Assembly: GCF_039543385.1 (NCBI RefSeq)
Contig: NZ_BAABJQ010000053.1
Coordinates: forward strand, 1-30,249
DNA length: 30,249 nucleotides
Direction of reading: 5' to 3'
Origin: Rugosimonospora acidiphila
GTDB taxonomy: Bacteria > Actinomycetota > Actinomycetes > Mycobacteriales > Micromonosporaceae
In this document: one piece after another, positions 14,668 to 22,872 of the stretch
How the letters are laid out: every line of letters starts with the position of its first letter
How positions within the stretch are numbered: the first letter of the stretch is position 1
Program-made: the position numbers and the translations under genes
Notes under the pieces: model-generated
What the model was told of the DNA's origin: nothing
Databases searched by the model: none
What the model saw: the letters and a program-made list of their open reading frames with translations, nothing else

Positions 14668-15987
14668 TCAGCCGAAGCAGTTGGGTACGGCGACCGGGCT
14701 TCCGGCGCAGTTGGTCGGGCGGTTGGCGGCGATGACCGTACCGGAGTCCACGGTGACCGTCGGGTCGTCGGTGGACACTCCGCCCGGCGGCGTGGTGGAA
14801 CTGTTGCCGGTCACCTGGGCGCCCTGCAGCGAAAGGCTTCCGCCGCTGTTGGCCACCCCGCCGGCCGCCGAACCCGCGCCGGTGGCCCGATTCGCGTCGA
14901 CGCCGCTGTCCCGGACGATCGCGTTGGCCCGCACGTCGGTGTTGCGCAGCCCGCCGCCGTCGCCGCCGGCCGTGTTGCCGGTGATCCTGCTGTCGACGAA
15001 GACGAGCGTCCCCTCGTTCAGGATGCCCCCGCCGTCGCCCGAGGCGGTGTTGCCGCTGACCGTGCTCTGGTTGAGGGTGACCAGCACGGAGCTGAAGATG
15101 CCGCCGCCGGTCGCCGACGTGTTGCCCTCGACCGTACTGTGGTCCAGCGTCGTCGAGGTGCTCGTCAGTTGGGCCGCGATGGCGCCTCCCTCGGTCGTGG
15201 CGTGGTTGCCGCGCAGCGTCGTGTTCGTCAGGTTGGCGACGCCGAAGTTGAGGATCGCGCCGCCGATGGCCGCGGAGTTGCCGGACAGCGTCGAGTTCTC
15301 CACGGTCAGGTCAGCCGTGCTGTAGATCGCCCCGCCGAGGTTGCCGGTGCTGTTGTCGGTGAGCGTGGAGTCGGTGACCCGCAGGACGCCGTCGAGGTTG
15401 AGGATGGCGCCGCCGCGCTGCGCCGATCGGTTGTGTGTCAGGGCGCAGTGGATGACCGTGACCCGCGCGCCGGACTCCATCGAGATGGCGCCGCCCTGTG
15501 GCGGCGAGTCGGTGTTGTTCCCGCCGGTCAGCGTCAGGTCCCGCACCGTCAGGTCGCCGCCGAAGGCGACGTCGAACAGCCCGAACGCGGGTGCGGCGGC
15601 GGCGCGCTCGATCGTCGCGCCGTTGCCGGCGATCGTGATCGGCTGGCTGATGACCGGCAGTCCGAACTGGTTCCCCGCGTCGGCGGCCAGGGAGTAGACG
15701 CACCGCCGGGCCAGCGCCAGGGTCGCGCCGCCGTCCGCGTTGGCCTGGTCGATCGCGGCGATGAGCGCGTCCGGGTCGCACGGCACGGGGGTACCACCCG
15801 AAACGCCGCCGCCGACCGCGCGCGAGGCGTCGCCGGCGCCCGGCAGCGGCAGCATCACCGGGCTCATGCCGGGATGTGAGGTACCCGCGGGCCCGGCCAC
15901 CGCCGCGACCAGGGCCCCGGCGACCAGTACCCGTACCGCCCGCCGCCGGACCGTGCCCGGTCGCCGCGGTGCCACTGTCACTGACAT
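14668..15987 (-). CDS. Secreted right-handed beta-helix protein, paralogue B
   Basis: A protein of 439 residues. The N-terminus is a basic stretch followed by a hydrophobic signal segment (about 17-36). The body, about residues 75-415, is a ladder of 20-25-residue beta-helix turns with Asn/Thr/Ser caps and a Gly-Gly step (SGNTASGDGGGILNEG, TGNTAGGDGGGLRNT and similar). The C-terminus is RPTNCAGSPVAVPNCFG, a two-Cys signature shared almost exactly with the upstream paralogue. Such proteins resemble polymorphic-membrane-protein-like or choice-of-anchor-Q beta-helix proteins; no catalytic residues are recognised. ATG 15987 is used because AAGGTGG lies eight bases upstream; the in-frame GTG at 15999 sits inside that site. 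It is 44 bp downstream of paralogue A, probably in one operon. Confidence 0.85.
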   Translation of the reverse strand: MSVTVAPRRPGTVRRRAVRVLVAGALVAAVAGPAGTSHPGMSPVMLPLPGAGDASRAVGGGVSGGTPVPCDPDALIAAIDQANADGGATLALARRCVYSLAADAGNQFGLPVISQPITIAGNGATIERAAAAPAFGLFDVAFGGDLTVRDLTLTGGNNTDSPPQGGAISMESGARVTVIHCALTHNRSAQRGGAILNLDGVLRVTDSTLTDNSTGNLGGAIYSTADLTVENSTLSGNSAAIGGAILNFGVANLTNTTLRGNHATTEGGAIAAQLTSTSTTLDHSTVEGNTSATGGGIFSSVLVTLNQSTVSGNTASGDGGGILNEGTLVFVDSRITGNTAGGDGGGLRNTDVRANAIVRDSGVDANRATGAGSAAGGVANSGGSLSLQGAQVTGNSSTTPPGGVSTDDPTVTVDSGTVIAANRPTNCAGSPVAVPNCFG

Positions 15988-16031
15988 CGGAGGTTCCACC
16001 TTTCGCGAGCCGGCCGCCGTCGCGCCGGACG

Positions 16032-17318
16032 TCAGCCGAAGCAGTTGGGCACCGGAGCGGGGCTACCCGCGCAGTTGGTCGGCCGGTTCCGCACGATGGT
16101 CGAGGCGCTGTCCACGGTGACCGGCGTGGTGGTGAAGACGCCGCCCGGCGCGGTCGTCGAGGCGTTGTCGGTGATCCGCGACGAGTTCACCACGAGCGTG
16201 CCGTCCTGGTTGGCGATGCCGCCGCCCACGCCGCCGGTACCGAGGGCGGTGTTGCCCGTGACCTGGCTGCGGCGTACCACCGCCTGGGCGCTCACGCTGC
16301 CGTTGTCGATCCCGCCACCGGCCCGCGTCGCGGTGTTGCCGCTGATCTGGCTGTCCTCGACCACCAGATCCTGCAGGTTGAAGATCCCGCCGCCGTCCTG
16401 CGCCGCGGTGTTCCGCTCGACCGTGGTGTGGCGCAGGAAGGTCTCGCCGGTGGTGAGGATCGCGCCGCCGCTGCGCGCGGCGGTGTTGCCGCTGATGGCG
16501 CTCTGGTCGATGGTCAGCGAAATCGGGCCGATCCGGGTGTCGATCGCCCCGCCGCCGATCGCGTGGTTGGCGGTCAGCGTGCTGTTGGTGATCGTGACCT
16601 TGCCCTCGGCGGTGATCGCTCCTCCGTTGGTGGAGGAGTTGCGCTCCAGCCTGGAGCCGTCGATGGTCAGCACGTTGGTGTTGAAGATGGCTCCGCCGTC
16701 CACCTCGCTGCTGTTGCCGGCCAGCGCGCACCGGATCAGGCTCAGGCTGCCGGCGTTGTAGACCGCGCCCCCCTGCGCTGCGGCGTGGTTCCCGGAGAGG
16801 GTCACATCGGTGAACCTGCCGGCCCCGCCCTGGTCGATCCGGATCGCGCCGCCGTCCACAGCCGTGGCCGGGGTGGCCGATCCGCCCGACAGCGTGAGGC
16901 CGGCCAGCGTCAGGTCGCCGCCGGCGCGTACCTCGAAGAGCCGGAACGCCGCCGCGTTCGCCGCGCGCACGAGCCGGGCGTCGTTGCCCAGGATGCTGAC
17001 CGCCCGCGTGATCGGAGGCAGGCCGTTGCCGTCCTGGTTGGCGGTCAGGGTGTACGTGCACCCGGGGGCCAGCGACAGCGTGCCGCCGGAGCCGGCGTTG
17101 GCCAGCAGCAGCGCCGCGATCAGGGCGTTCGGGTCGCAGGCCACCGGCCGCACGACCGACGGGTCCGGACCGGCGCCCAGCGCGGGCGCTCCGGACACCA
17201 GCGCCACCCCGGCCAGCCCGGCCGCCACGGTACCGGCGACGAGCCTGCGGGCCAGCCTTGACCGCGTCGGGACGGCGCCGCGCGGCGCCGGGGGCCGGCC
17301 GGCCGTGTCCTGCGTCAT
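16032..17318 (-). CDS. Secreted right-handed beta-helix protein, paralogue A
   Basis: A protein of 428 residues from ATG 17318 (GGTGG five bases upstream); the frame extends to 17414 without a site. An Arg-rich N-terminus is followed by a hydrophobic signal segment (about 25-45). The CDPNALIAAL region near residue 60 opens the helix domain, as in paralogue B (CDPDALIAAI). Repeated turns such as SGNTAARSGGAILTTG and SGNTATRAGGGIDNG follow, and the protein ends RPTNCAGSPAPVPNCFG. The two genes align over their whole length and even at DNA level near their 3' ends, so they arose by tandem duplication. The start is divergent from the DeoR gene across a 207-bp lower-GC spacer, so the DeoR protein may control this operon. 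The function is unknown; a cell-surface or polysaccharide-binding role is inference. Confidence 0.85.
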   Translation of the reverse strand: MTQDTAGRPPAPRGAVPTRSRLARRLVAGTVAAGLAGVALVSGAPALGAGPDPSVVRPVACDPNALIAALLLANAGSGGTLSLAPGCTYTLTANQDGNGLPPITRAVSILGNDARLVRAANAAAFRLFEVRAGGDLTLAGLTLSGGSATPATAVDGGAIRIDQGGAGRFTDVTLSGNHAAAQGGAVYNAGSLSLIRCALAGNSSEVDGGAIFNTNVLTIDGSRLERNSSTNGGAITAEGKVTITNSTLTANHAIGGGAIDTRIGPISLTIDQSAISGNTAARSGGAILTTGETFLRHTTVERNTAAQDGGGIFNLQDLVVEDSQISGNTATRAGGGIDNGSVSAQAVVRRSQVTGNTALGTGGVGGGIANQDGTLVVNSSRITDNASTTAPGGVFTTTPVTVDSASTIVRNRPTNCAGSPAPVPNCFG

Positions 17319-17495
17319 CTGAGCCACCCGCCTCTCCACGCCCCGAACCCGGGCCGTGTTCCCCAATCCCGGCGTGAGCGTCGTAAAGCGCCCTTCAACC
17401 AATGGCTCGACCATATGGTTTGCGAAGGAACTTCAAGTACAAATTGGCGAAAAGGCCTCACTGGTCGGCCACGATCGCACATCGGGGATTGCGTT

Positions 17496-17525
17496 TCGAA
17501 CACCATAGGTGTTTGGATCGAACAC
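17496..17525 (+). promoter_or_regulatory. Inverted and direct repeats before the DeoR gene, probable operator
   Basis: AACACC-ATA-GGTGTT (17499-17513) is a perfect inverted repeat. TCGAACAC occurs at 17496-17503 and again at 17518-17525, directly before ATG 17526. No ribosome-binding site is present, so the transcript may be leaderless with these repeats over the promoter; autoregulation by the DeoR protein is the simplest reading. Confidence 0.55.
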
Positions 17526-18287
17526 ATGTCAGTCGACGCTCGGCATCAGACCATCATCGAGCTGCTCCAGGCCCGTGGCCGGGTCACCGTCGCCGAGCTG
17601 GCCGGACGGGCCGCCGTGTCGGAGATGACGATCCGGCGCGACCTTGAAGCGCTGGAGCAGGAGGGGCTGCTCCAGCGGGTGCACGGCGGTGCGGTGAGCA
17701 CGATTTCCGGCAGCTACGAACCGACCTTCGCGGTGCGCAGCCGACTCGGCTCCGAGGCGAAGGCCCTGATCGGCAGGGCGGCCGCCGCGCTCATCGGCGC
17801 GAACGAGACGGTGGTCATCGACGCGGGCACGACGGCGTTGGCGGTTGCCCGCGCCCTGCGGGGCCGGCGCCAGCTCACGGTGTGCGCGCTGAGCGTGCCG
17901 GCGGCGGCCGAACTCGGCGACGAGCCGGGCATCAGGCTGATCGCGGCCGGCGGTGATGTGCGGGCCGGCGAACAATCGTTCGTCGGACCGCTGGCCGAAC
18001 GGATCTTCGAGGAACTGCGGTTCGACACCTTCATCCTGTCCGTCGGCGGGGCACACGCCGTGGACGGCCTGACCGACTTCAATCCGGACGACGCGCGGCT
18101 CAAGCGCGTCGCGGCGGCCAGCTCGCGGCGGCGGATAGTGGTCGCCGAGTCCGCGAAGCTCGGCCGGGTGTCCTTCGCCCGGATCGGCCCCACCCAGTTG
18201 GCCGACGTGCTGGTCACGGACGGCGCGGCGGACCAGGACGAGGTGACGGCGCTGCGCGCCGCCGGGGTCAACGTGGTGATCGCGTGA
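17526..18287 (+). CDS. DeoR/GlpR-family transcriptional regulator
   Basis: A protein of 253 residues. Residues 1-57 are a DeoR HTH (RHQTIIELLQARGRVTVAEL, then SEMTIRRDLEALEQEGLLQR, VHGGAV). Residues about 70-235 are the DeoR C-terminal sugar-phosphate sensor domain (VIDAGTTALAVARAL, LIAAGGDVRAGEQSFVGPLA, FDTFILSVGGA, DDARLKRVAAASSRRRIVVAESAKLG). Such regulators repress sugar genes and release DNA on binding phosphorylated sugars. ATG 17526 is chosen because the HTH begins there; the upstream frame to 17415 has no family similarity. It is coupled to the MFS transporter gene by a GTGA overlap and divergent from the beta-helix operon. Confidence 0.92.
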   Translation: MSVDARHQTIIELLQARGRVTVAELAGRAAVSEMTIRRDLEALEQEGLLQRVHGGAVSTISGSYEPTFAVRSRLGSEAKALIGRAAAALIGANETVVIDAGTTALAVARALRGRRQLTVCALSVPAAAELGDEPGIRLIAAGGDVRAGEQSFVGPLAERIFEELRFDTFILSVGGAHAVDGLTDFNPDDARLKRVAAASSRRRIVVAESAKLGRVSFARIGPTQLADVLVTDGAADQDEVTALRAAGVNVVIA

Positions 18288-19435
18288 CCATCACCGCACC
18301 GGTCAGGCCCGCGCGCCTGCGGCTGCCGGCATTGTCGGGGGCGCTCGCGGCCTTCGTGCTCATCGGGGCGCAGCAGGCGCTGTACGGCCCCGCCATCCCG
18401 CAACTGCGCCACACCTACGGCATCTCTCCCGCGACCGCCGCGGCGGCGCTCAGCGTTCATTTCGCGGGCGCGATCCTGGGTGTCTTCGCGCTGCCGGTGG
18501 CCCGCCGCCGCGGCATCGCCGACGGCCACCTTCTCGGCGGTGCGCTCGCCTTGATCGCGGCGGGGTGCCTGGCGTTCGCGGTCGCCCCGAACTGGCCACT
18601 CGCGCTGGCGGCCGCATTCGTCGCCGGGCTGGGATTCGGCGCCATCGACGGCGGCGTCAACCAGGTCTTCACGGAGGTCTACCCGGGCGGCCACGGCAGG
18701 CTCAACCTGCTGCACGGGTGCTTCGGGCTCGGAGCCATCGGCGGGCCGATCGCGGTAGGGCTCGCCGGAAGCTACGTTTCGCCGTTCGCGGTCCTCGCGG
18801 CGCTGGCCCTCGTGGCACTGCCGCTGCTGGCGCGCGTCGCCGGGGTAAGCGCGCCGGCGCCGAGCGGGAACGCGCCGCGGTACGGGATGGTGGGCGCCGT
18901 CGGGCTGGCCTTTGTCGCGTTCTTCGTCCTGAACGTGGGGCTCGAGACGGGGGCGGCGGGTTGGGAGACCAGCCACCTGATGGCGAACGGGCTGTCGGAG
19001 CACGACGCCGGGCTGGCGACCTCCGGTTTCTGGCTGACGTTCACCGCCGTGCGGTTCGCCGTCGTGCCGCTGTGTCACCGGTACTCCGCGCGAACCATCG
19101 TCATCACGTGCGTGGTGCTGACCGTGCTCGCCGCGCTCACGACGACGTACCGGCCCATCGCGCCGCTGGGCTATGGGCTGCTGGGCGTCGCGATCGGCCC
19201 GCTGTTCCCGACGGGTCTGGTGTGGCTCGCGCAACTGCGGCCGAGGCTGACCGCAACGGTCGTCGCCGCCTCGATGGTCGGTGGGATCGCGTTCCCGCCG
19301 GGCATCGGACTGGCCGTCGGGACCTTCGGGCCCACCGCCGTCCCGCCGGCGCTGATCGCTCTCGCCGTCGCGGGCCTGGCCGCCGTCCTGGTCATCGCCG
19401 GCCGGCGCGGCGCGCCCGTACCGGCCGAGGAATGA
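18284..19435 (+). CDS. MFS transporter, sugar-type, coupled to the DeoR regulator
   Basis: A protein of 383 residues, about 12 membrane segments and no large loops. The N-terminal half has YGPAIPQLRHTYGISPATAA and GLGFGAIDGGVNQVFTEVYPGGHGRLNLLHGCFGLGA split across segments 4-5, a pattern typical of FucP-like or related MFS permeases. The GTG start overlaps the DeoR stop codon by four bases, so the two are co-translated. The substrate is probably a sugar or sugar derivative because the regulator is of the sugar-phosphate-sensing type; this is inference, and an exporter cannot be excluded. Confidence 0.88.
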   Translation: MTITAPVRPARLRLPALSGALAAFVLIGAQQALYGPAIPQLRHTYGISPATAAAALSVHFAGAILGVFALPVARRRGIADGHLLGGALALIAAGCLAFAVAPNWPLALAAAFVAGLGFGAIDGGVNQVFTEVYPGGHGRLNLLHGCFGLGAIGGPIAVGLAGSYVSPFAVLAALALVALPLLARVAGVSAPAPSGNAPRYGMVGAVGLAFVAFFVLNVGLETGAAGWETSHLMANGLSEHDAGLATSGFWLTFTAVRFAVVPLCHRYSARTIVITCVVLTVLAALTTTYRPIAPLGYGLLGVAIGPLFPTGLVWLAQLRPRLTATVVAASMVGGIAFPPGIGLAVGTFGPTAVPPALIALAVAGLAAVLVIAGRRGAPVPAEE

Positions 19436-19440
19436 ACGGT

Positions 19441-19472
19441 CGCCGTCCCGCCGTCCCGCCGTCCCGCCGGGC
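19441..19472. repeat. 8-bp tandem repeat between convergent genes
   Basis: CGCCGTCC occurs three times (19441-19464), followed by a variant CGCCGGGC (19465-19472), which forms part of the terminator stem. Confidence 0.8.
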
Positions 19473-19500
19473 GGCCAGGCGAACGCCGGTTGCCCGGCGG
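19464..19500. terminator. Bidirectional terminator hairpin
   Basis: CCGCCGGGC (19464-19472) pairs perfectly with GCCCGGCGG (19492-19500) around a 19-base loop, between the convergent MFS and MBL genes. No T-run follows, as is common in actinomycetes. Confidence 0.6.
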
Positions 19501-19504
19501 CGGC

Positions 19505-20278
19505 TCACCGGCCGACGGGGAAGGTGGTGCCGGGAGCGGCGAAGTCGACGGGGCCGTCGAACCGGGTACGGGCGCGCGCCACGGCCTGCTCCGACGTCAG
19601 GAACGGGCCGACGTGGGTGACGATCAACCGGCCCGCCCCCGCGGCGGCGGCGGTGGCGCCGGTCTCCTCCGGGGTGTGGTGCACCCGATCCGGACCGCTG
19701 GCCGGCTCGGCGCTCTCCGCCTCGCACAGCAGCACGTCACACGCCCGCGCCAACTCGGTCAGGCTCCGGCACGGGGCGGTGTCACCCGAGTACACCAGCG
19801 ACCCACCGGTGGTTCCCACGCACAGCGCGAAGGCCGGCATGCCGTGCGCCACCAGGCGGCTGGTCAGCGCCAGCGGGCCGACCCGCACCCGATGCCCGTC
19901 GTGCAACTCCTCGACCGCGAAGGCGGACTCGATGGGGCTGCGGGTCGCGCCGTTGGTGAGGAAGTGCGCGAGCCGGTCCGCGATGCCCGGCGGGCCGTAC
20001 AGCGGGATCGGAGCGGGTAACCGCAGCTCGGCGTACACCGCGGCGTAGTAGGCGGTCAGCAGGTCCGCGGCGTGGTCGGCGTGCAGGTGGGAGATCCAGA
20101 TCGCGTCCAGCTCGTCCAGCCGCGTGTGCCGCTGCAACTCGGCCAGCGTCCCGGTGCCGGCGTCCACCCACACCCGCGCCCCCTCGGCCGATACCAGGTA
20201 ACCGGAGCAGGCGTTGTCGACGCGCGGATATGGTGTCGCGCTGCCCAGCACGGTCAGGCGAAGCGGATCGTTCGGCAT
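19505..20278 (-). CDS. MBL-fold metallo-hydrolase, RNase Z-like
   Basis: A protein of 257 residues. It carries the metallo-beta-lactamase metal motif SHLHADH (His64, His66, Asp68, His69), a second-shell YSGDTAPC near residue 167 and THVGPF near residue 225. The start, LRLTVLGSATPYPRVDNACSGYLV, resembles RNase Z / arylsulfatase-type small MBL proteins that act on phosphodiesters or esters. It lacks the long exosite arm of true tRNase Z, so a metabolic hydrolase is as likely as tRNA processing. ATG 20278 is preceded by TAGACT six bases upstream and no ribosome-binding site, suggesting its own leaderless promoter separate from the LigD operon. A degenerate 15-bp array lies just upstream. Confidence 0.88.
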   Translation of the reverse strand: MPNDPLRLTVLGSATPYPRVDNACSGYLVSAEGARVWVDAGTGTLAELQRHTRLDELDAIWISHLHADHAADLLTAYYAAVYAELRLPAPIPLYGPPGIADRLAHFLTNGATRSPIESAFAVEELHDGHRVRVGPLALTSRLVAHGMPAFALCVGTTGGSLVYSGDTAPCRSLTELARACDVLLCEAESAEPASGPDRVHHTPEETGATAAAAGAGRLIVTHVGPFLTSEQAVARARTRFDGPVDFAAPGTTFPVGR

Positions 20279-20280
20279 CG

Positions 20281-20339
20281 CGGGAGTCTACGGCGCGGGA
20301 GTTTCGGCGAGAGAGGCTATGGGGCGAGAGGCTACGGCG
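20281..20339. repeat. 15-bp degenerate tandem array, four copies
   Basis: Units CGGGAGTCTACGGCG (20281), CGGGAGTTTCGGCGA (20296), GAGAGGCTATGGGG (20311) and CGAGAGGCTACGGCG (20325). The first unit contains the candidate -10 element of the MBL gene on the minus strand. Confidence 0.75.
20285..20290 (-). promoter_or_regulatory. Candidate -10 element for leaderless MBL transcript
   Basis: The minus strand reads TAGACT, then six bases, then ATG 20278; there is no ribosome-binding site. Confidence 0.55.
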
Positions 20340-20390
20340 CGCCGACGGACCGCGTTGGCCGCGCCGGTCCGCGCTGCCGACAACCCGGTC

Positions 20391-21269
20391 TCAGCCGACC
20401 AGGCCCGGCCCGGCGAGGTCGGTGAGGCGCTTGCGCACCGCGGCCACCGACGGCCCGGTGCGCGGGAAGTCGGCCCAGGGGTCGTCCCGGTCGAGAACGG
20501 TGCGCACGGTGTGGGTCCGGGCGGTCAGGCGCGGATCGTCCAACTCGTGCCAGTGCAGCGGGGTGGCCACCGGCGCGCGGGGCAGCGGGCGGACGGAGTA
20601 GGGGGCGACGGCGTGCTGGGCATAGCCGTTGCGCAGAGCGTCGACGTACAGCCTGCGGCCGCGGTTGGCCTTGCGGGCGGCGGTGGTGAGGGTACGCGGG
20701 TACCGGGCGGCCAGCGCGTCGGCCAGCTCGCGGGCGAGGGCGAGCACGTCGTTGACCTCGTCGCGGCCGGCGATCGGCGCGGTGACGTGCAGGCCACGGG
20801 AGCCGGTGGTCATCACGTACGGTTCCAGGCCGACCTCGGTGAACAGCTCGCGTGCGGCCAGCGCCGCGGCGCGCGCGGCGGCGAAGCCGGCGGGCGGGTC
20901 CATGTCCAGGATCAGGCGGTCGGGCCGGCGCGGTGCGCGAGCCCGGGCCAGCCAGGGATGCAGCGTGATCGCGGCCTGGTTGGCCAGGTAGCGCAGGGTC
21001 GAGGCGTTGTCGCAGACCAGCATGGTGACCTCGCCGCCGCTGACCTTCGGCACGCTGGCCCGGTGCACGACGTCCGGAGCGCCCGCCGGCAGCTGCTTCT
21101 CCATGAAGCCGCCGTGGTCGATGCCGTCCGGGAAGCGTTGCCGGGCCAGCGGCCGGCCACGCAGGTGCGGCAGCATGCGCGGGGCCACGGCGTCGTAGTA
21201 GTCCGCCAGATCGGCCTTGCTGACGCCTGGCAGCAGCAGCTTGTCCGGCCGGCTGAGGGAAATCGTCAT
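20391..21269 (-). CDS. LigD-type DNA polymerase/primase domain protein (non-homologous end joining)
   Basis: A stand-alone PolDom of 292 residues. The family landmarks are present in order: ISLSRPDKLLLPGVSKADLADYY split at the start, YLANQAAITLHPWLAR, the catalytic DMD in LILDMDPPAG, GSRGLHVTAP and VRPLPRAPVATPL. The domain adds nucleotides, preferring ribonucleotides in studied homologues, to broken DNA ends. ATG 21269 overlaps the ligase stop by four bases (ATGA). It is the last of three coupled genes encoding the parts of LigD. The longer frame upstream is a shadow inside the ligase gene. No Ku gene is in the window. Confidence 0.92.
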   Translation of the reverse strand: MTISLSRPDKLLLPGVSKADLADYYDAVAPRMLPHLRGRPLARQRFPDGIDHGGFMEKQLPAGAPDVVHRASVPKVSGGEVTMLVCDNASTLRYLANQAAITLHPWLARARAPRRPDRLILDMDPPAGFAAARAAALAARELFTEVGLEPYVMTTGSRGLHVTAPIAGRDEVNDVLALARELADALAARYPRTLTTAARKANRGRRLYVDALRNGYAQHAVAPYSVRPLPRAPVATPLHWHELDDPRLTARTHTVRTVLDRDDPWADFPRTGPSVAAVRKRLTDLAGPGLVG

Positions 21270-22207
21270 CGGGTCGCCCCGGTCGGACGCTCCCGGACGA
21301 CCGCGCGCGCCGCCTTGTCCCGGCGCAGGCCGAGGAATCGGGGGTGGCGGAGCCGGCCGTCGCGGGTCCACTCGGTGAAACCGATCTGCGCGACCAGTTC
21401 GGGACGGACCCAGTGGGCGCCGCGTTCCCGCACGGCACCGTGGAAGGGTGACGAGGCGGTGGCCAGGGCGTCCATCCGGGATCGCAGCCGGGTCAGCGTC
21501 TGGTGGTCGAAGCCGGTGCCCACCTTTCCGGCGAAGCGCAGTTCGCCGCCGTCGTAGACCCCGACCAGCAGCGCGCCGAAGCCGTGCCGGCTGCCCGTGG
21601 GGTCGGTGAAGCCGCCGATGACGAACTCCTGTTCGCCCACGCACTTGAACTTCAACCAGTCGCTCGACCGGCCGGAGCGGTACGGTGCGTCGGCCCGCTT
21701 GGCGATGACGCCCTCCCAGCCCCGGCGGCACGCCTCGGCGAACAGCTCCTCGCCTTCGGTGTTGCGGTGCGCGGTGTAGCGCAGCGGCCCACCGAAGCCG
21801 ATGGCGGCGCGCAGCCGGCGCTTGCGCTCCCGCAGGGGCAGTCCGGTGAGGTCCTCGCCGGCCAGGCTCAACAGGTCGAACAGGTAGAAGTGGACCGGCA
21901 CCCCGGACGCCTCGGCCCGCACCGGGTCGGTCAGGCCGATGCGTTGCTGCAGCCGCTCGAAGCTGGTGCGGTTGCCGGCGAAGGCGACCACCTCACCATC
22001 GACGACGAAGTTCCCGCGCTGGCGGCGGAGCGCGCGCACCAACTCCGGGTAGGTGCCGTCGAGGATCCGGCCGGTGCGGGAGCGCAGTGTGGCCGTCCTG
22101 CCGCTGCGGGTGCCGATCACCCGCTCGCCGTCGAGCTTGCGTTCGAAGACCCAGTCCGGGTCGGAGAAGTACCGGTCGGTCAGCGTGGCCAGCATCGGCG
22201 CGGTCAT
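21266..22207 (-). CDS. ATP-dependent DNA ligase, LigD ligase domain
   Basis: A protein of 313 residues. The nucleotidyltransferase motifs are intact: motif I ERKLDGER with Lys24 as the adenylated residue, motif III VHFYLFDLL preceded by FVVDGEVVAF, motif IV EGVIAKR and motif V WLKFKC. The OB-fold follows (GGFTDPTGSRHGFGALLVG, FAGKVGTGF, VRPELVAQIGFTEWT). The size matches a LigD ligase module alone. It seals double-strand breaks. The ATG at 22207 overlaps the phosphoesterase stop (ATGA), and its own stop overlaps the polymerase start in the same way, giving a tightly coupled operon. Confidence 0.93.
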   Translation of the reverse strand: MTAPMLATLTDRYFSDPDWVFERKLDGERVIGTRSGRTATLRSRTGRILDGTYPELVRALRRQRGNFVVDGEVVAFAGNRTSFERLQQRIGLTDPVRAEASGVPVHFYLFDLLSLAGEDLTGLPLRERKRRLRAAIGFGGPLRYTAHRNTEGEELFAEACRRGWEGVIAKRADAPYRSGRSSDWLKFKCVGEQEFVIGGFTDPTGSRHGFGALLVGVYDGGELRFAGKVGTGFDHQTLTRLRSRMDALATASSPFHGAVRERGAHWVRPELVAQIGFTEWTRDGRLRHPRFLGLRRDKAARAVVRERPTGATR

Positions 22208-22794
22208 GACGCCTGCTTGGCGATCTGGTGCATGGTGCGGCCGGTGAGCACCGACTTGGTGTCCGACTTGACCGGTACCCGCCTGGTGTTGGCGTCGTCG
22301 TCCCTCATCTTGACCAGCAGCCACTGTTCCCGCCGGCCGGTGCCGGTGCGGGTCAGCGCGAATCCGCCCCGCAGCTTGGTGCCGTTCAGCTCGAAGGTGA
22401 GGTGCCCCGCGGCGAGCGCCTCACCGGCGTCGCGCGGCTGCCCCCGGTGCGTGGTCGTGTTGCGGTAGGTGCCGGTGTCCCAGACCATCACCGTGCCGCC
22501 GCCGTACTGGCCCGCCCGGATGATCCCTTCGAAGTCCGCGTACTCTATCGGGTGGTCTTCGACGTGGACGGCCAGCCGCTTGTCGGCGGGATTGATCGAG
22601 GGTCCCTTGGGCACCGCCCAGGACGCCAGGGCGCCGTCGATTTCCAGCCGGAAGTCGTAGTGGTCGCTGGACGCGGCGTGGTGCTGGATGACGAAGATCG
22701 GCTCGTGCCGGCGACCGCGGCCGGTCCGCGAGGCGCCGCGCGGCTCGCCGGTACGGCTGAAATCGCGCTTGCGATCGTATTCGCTCAGCGTCAT
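22204..22794 (-). CDS. LigD-type 3'-phosphoesterase domain protein
   Basis: A protein of 196 residues. The phosphoesterase core is clear: FVIQHHAASSDHYDFRLE holds the paired metal-binding His residues, SWAVPKGPS follows, then HVEDHPIEYADFEG and YGGGTVMVWDTG. Studied LigD phosphoesterases remove 3'-phosphates and ribonucleotides from ends before ligation. The C-terminus (about 165-196) extends past the core. ATG 22794 has a strong GGGAGGTG site seven bases upstream, so this is the first gene of the end-joining operon. The order phosphoesterase, ligase, polymerase is the domain order of Pseudomonas-type LigD, not of the mycobacterial one. Confidence 0.92.
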   Translation of the reverse strand: MTLSEYDRKRDFSRTGEPRGASRTGRGRRHEPIFVIQHHAASSDHYDFRLEIDGALASWAVPKGPSINPADKRLAVHVEDHPIEYADFEGIIRAGQYGGGTVMVWDTGTYRNTTTHRGQPRDAGEALAAGHLTFELNGTKLRGGFALTRTGTGRREQWLLVKMRDDDANTRRVPVKSDTKSVLTGRTMHQIAKQAS

Positions 22795-22872
22795 CCGCGC
22801 ACACCTCCCAACCTCATGGCGTACCCGTCGCCAGCACCGGTAAACGATCGGCGGTGGGTCAACCGGGGCGGG

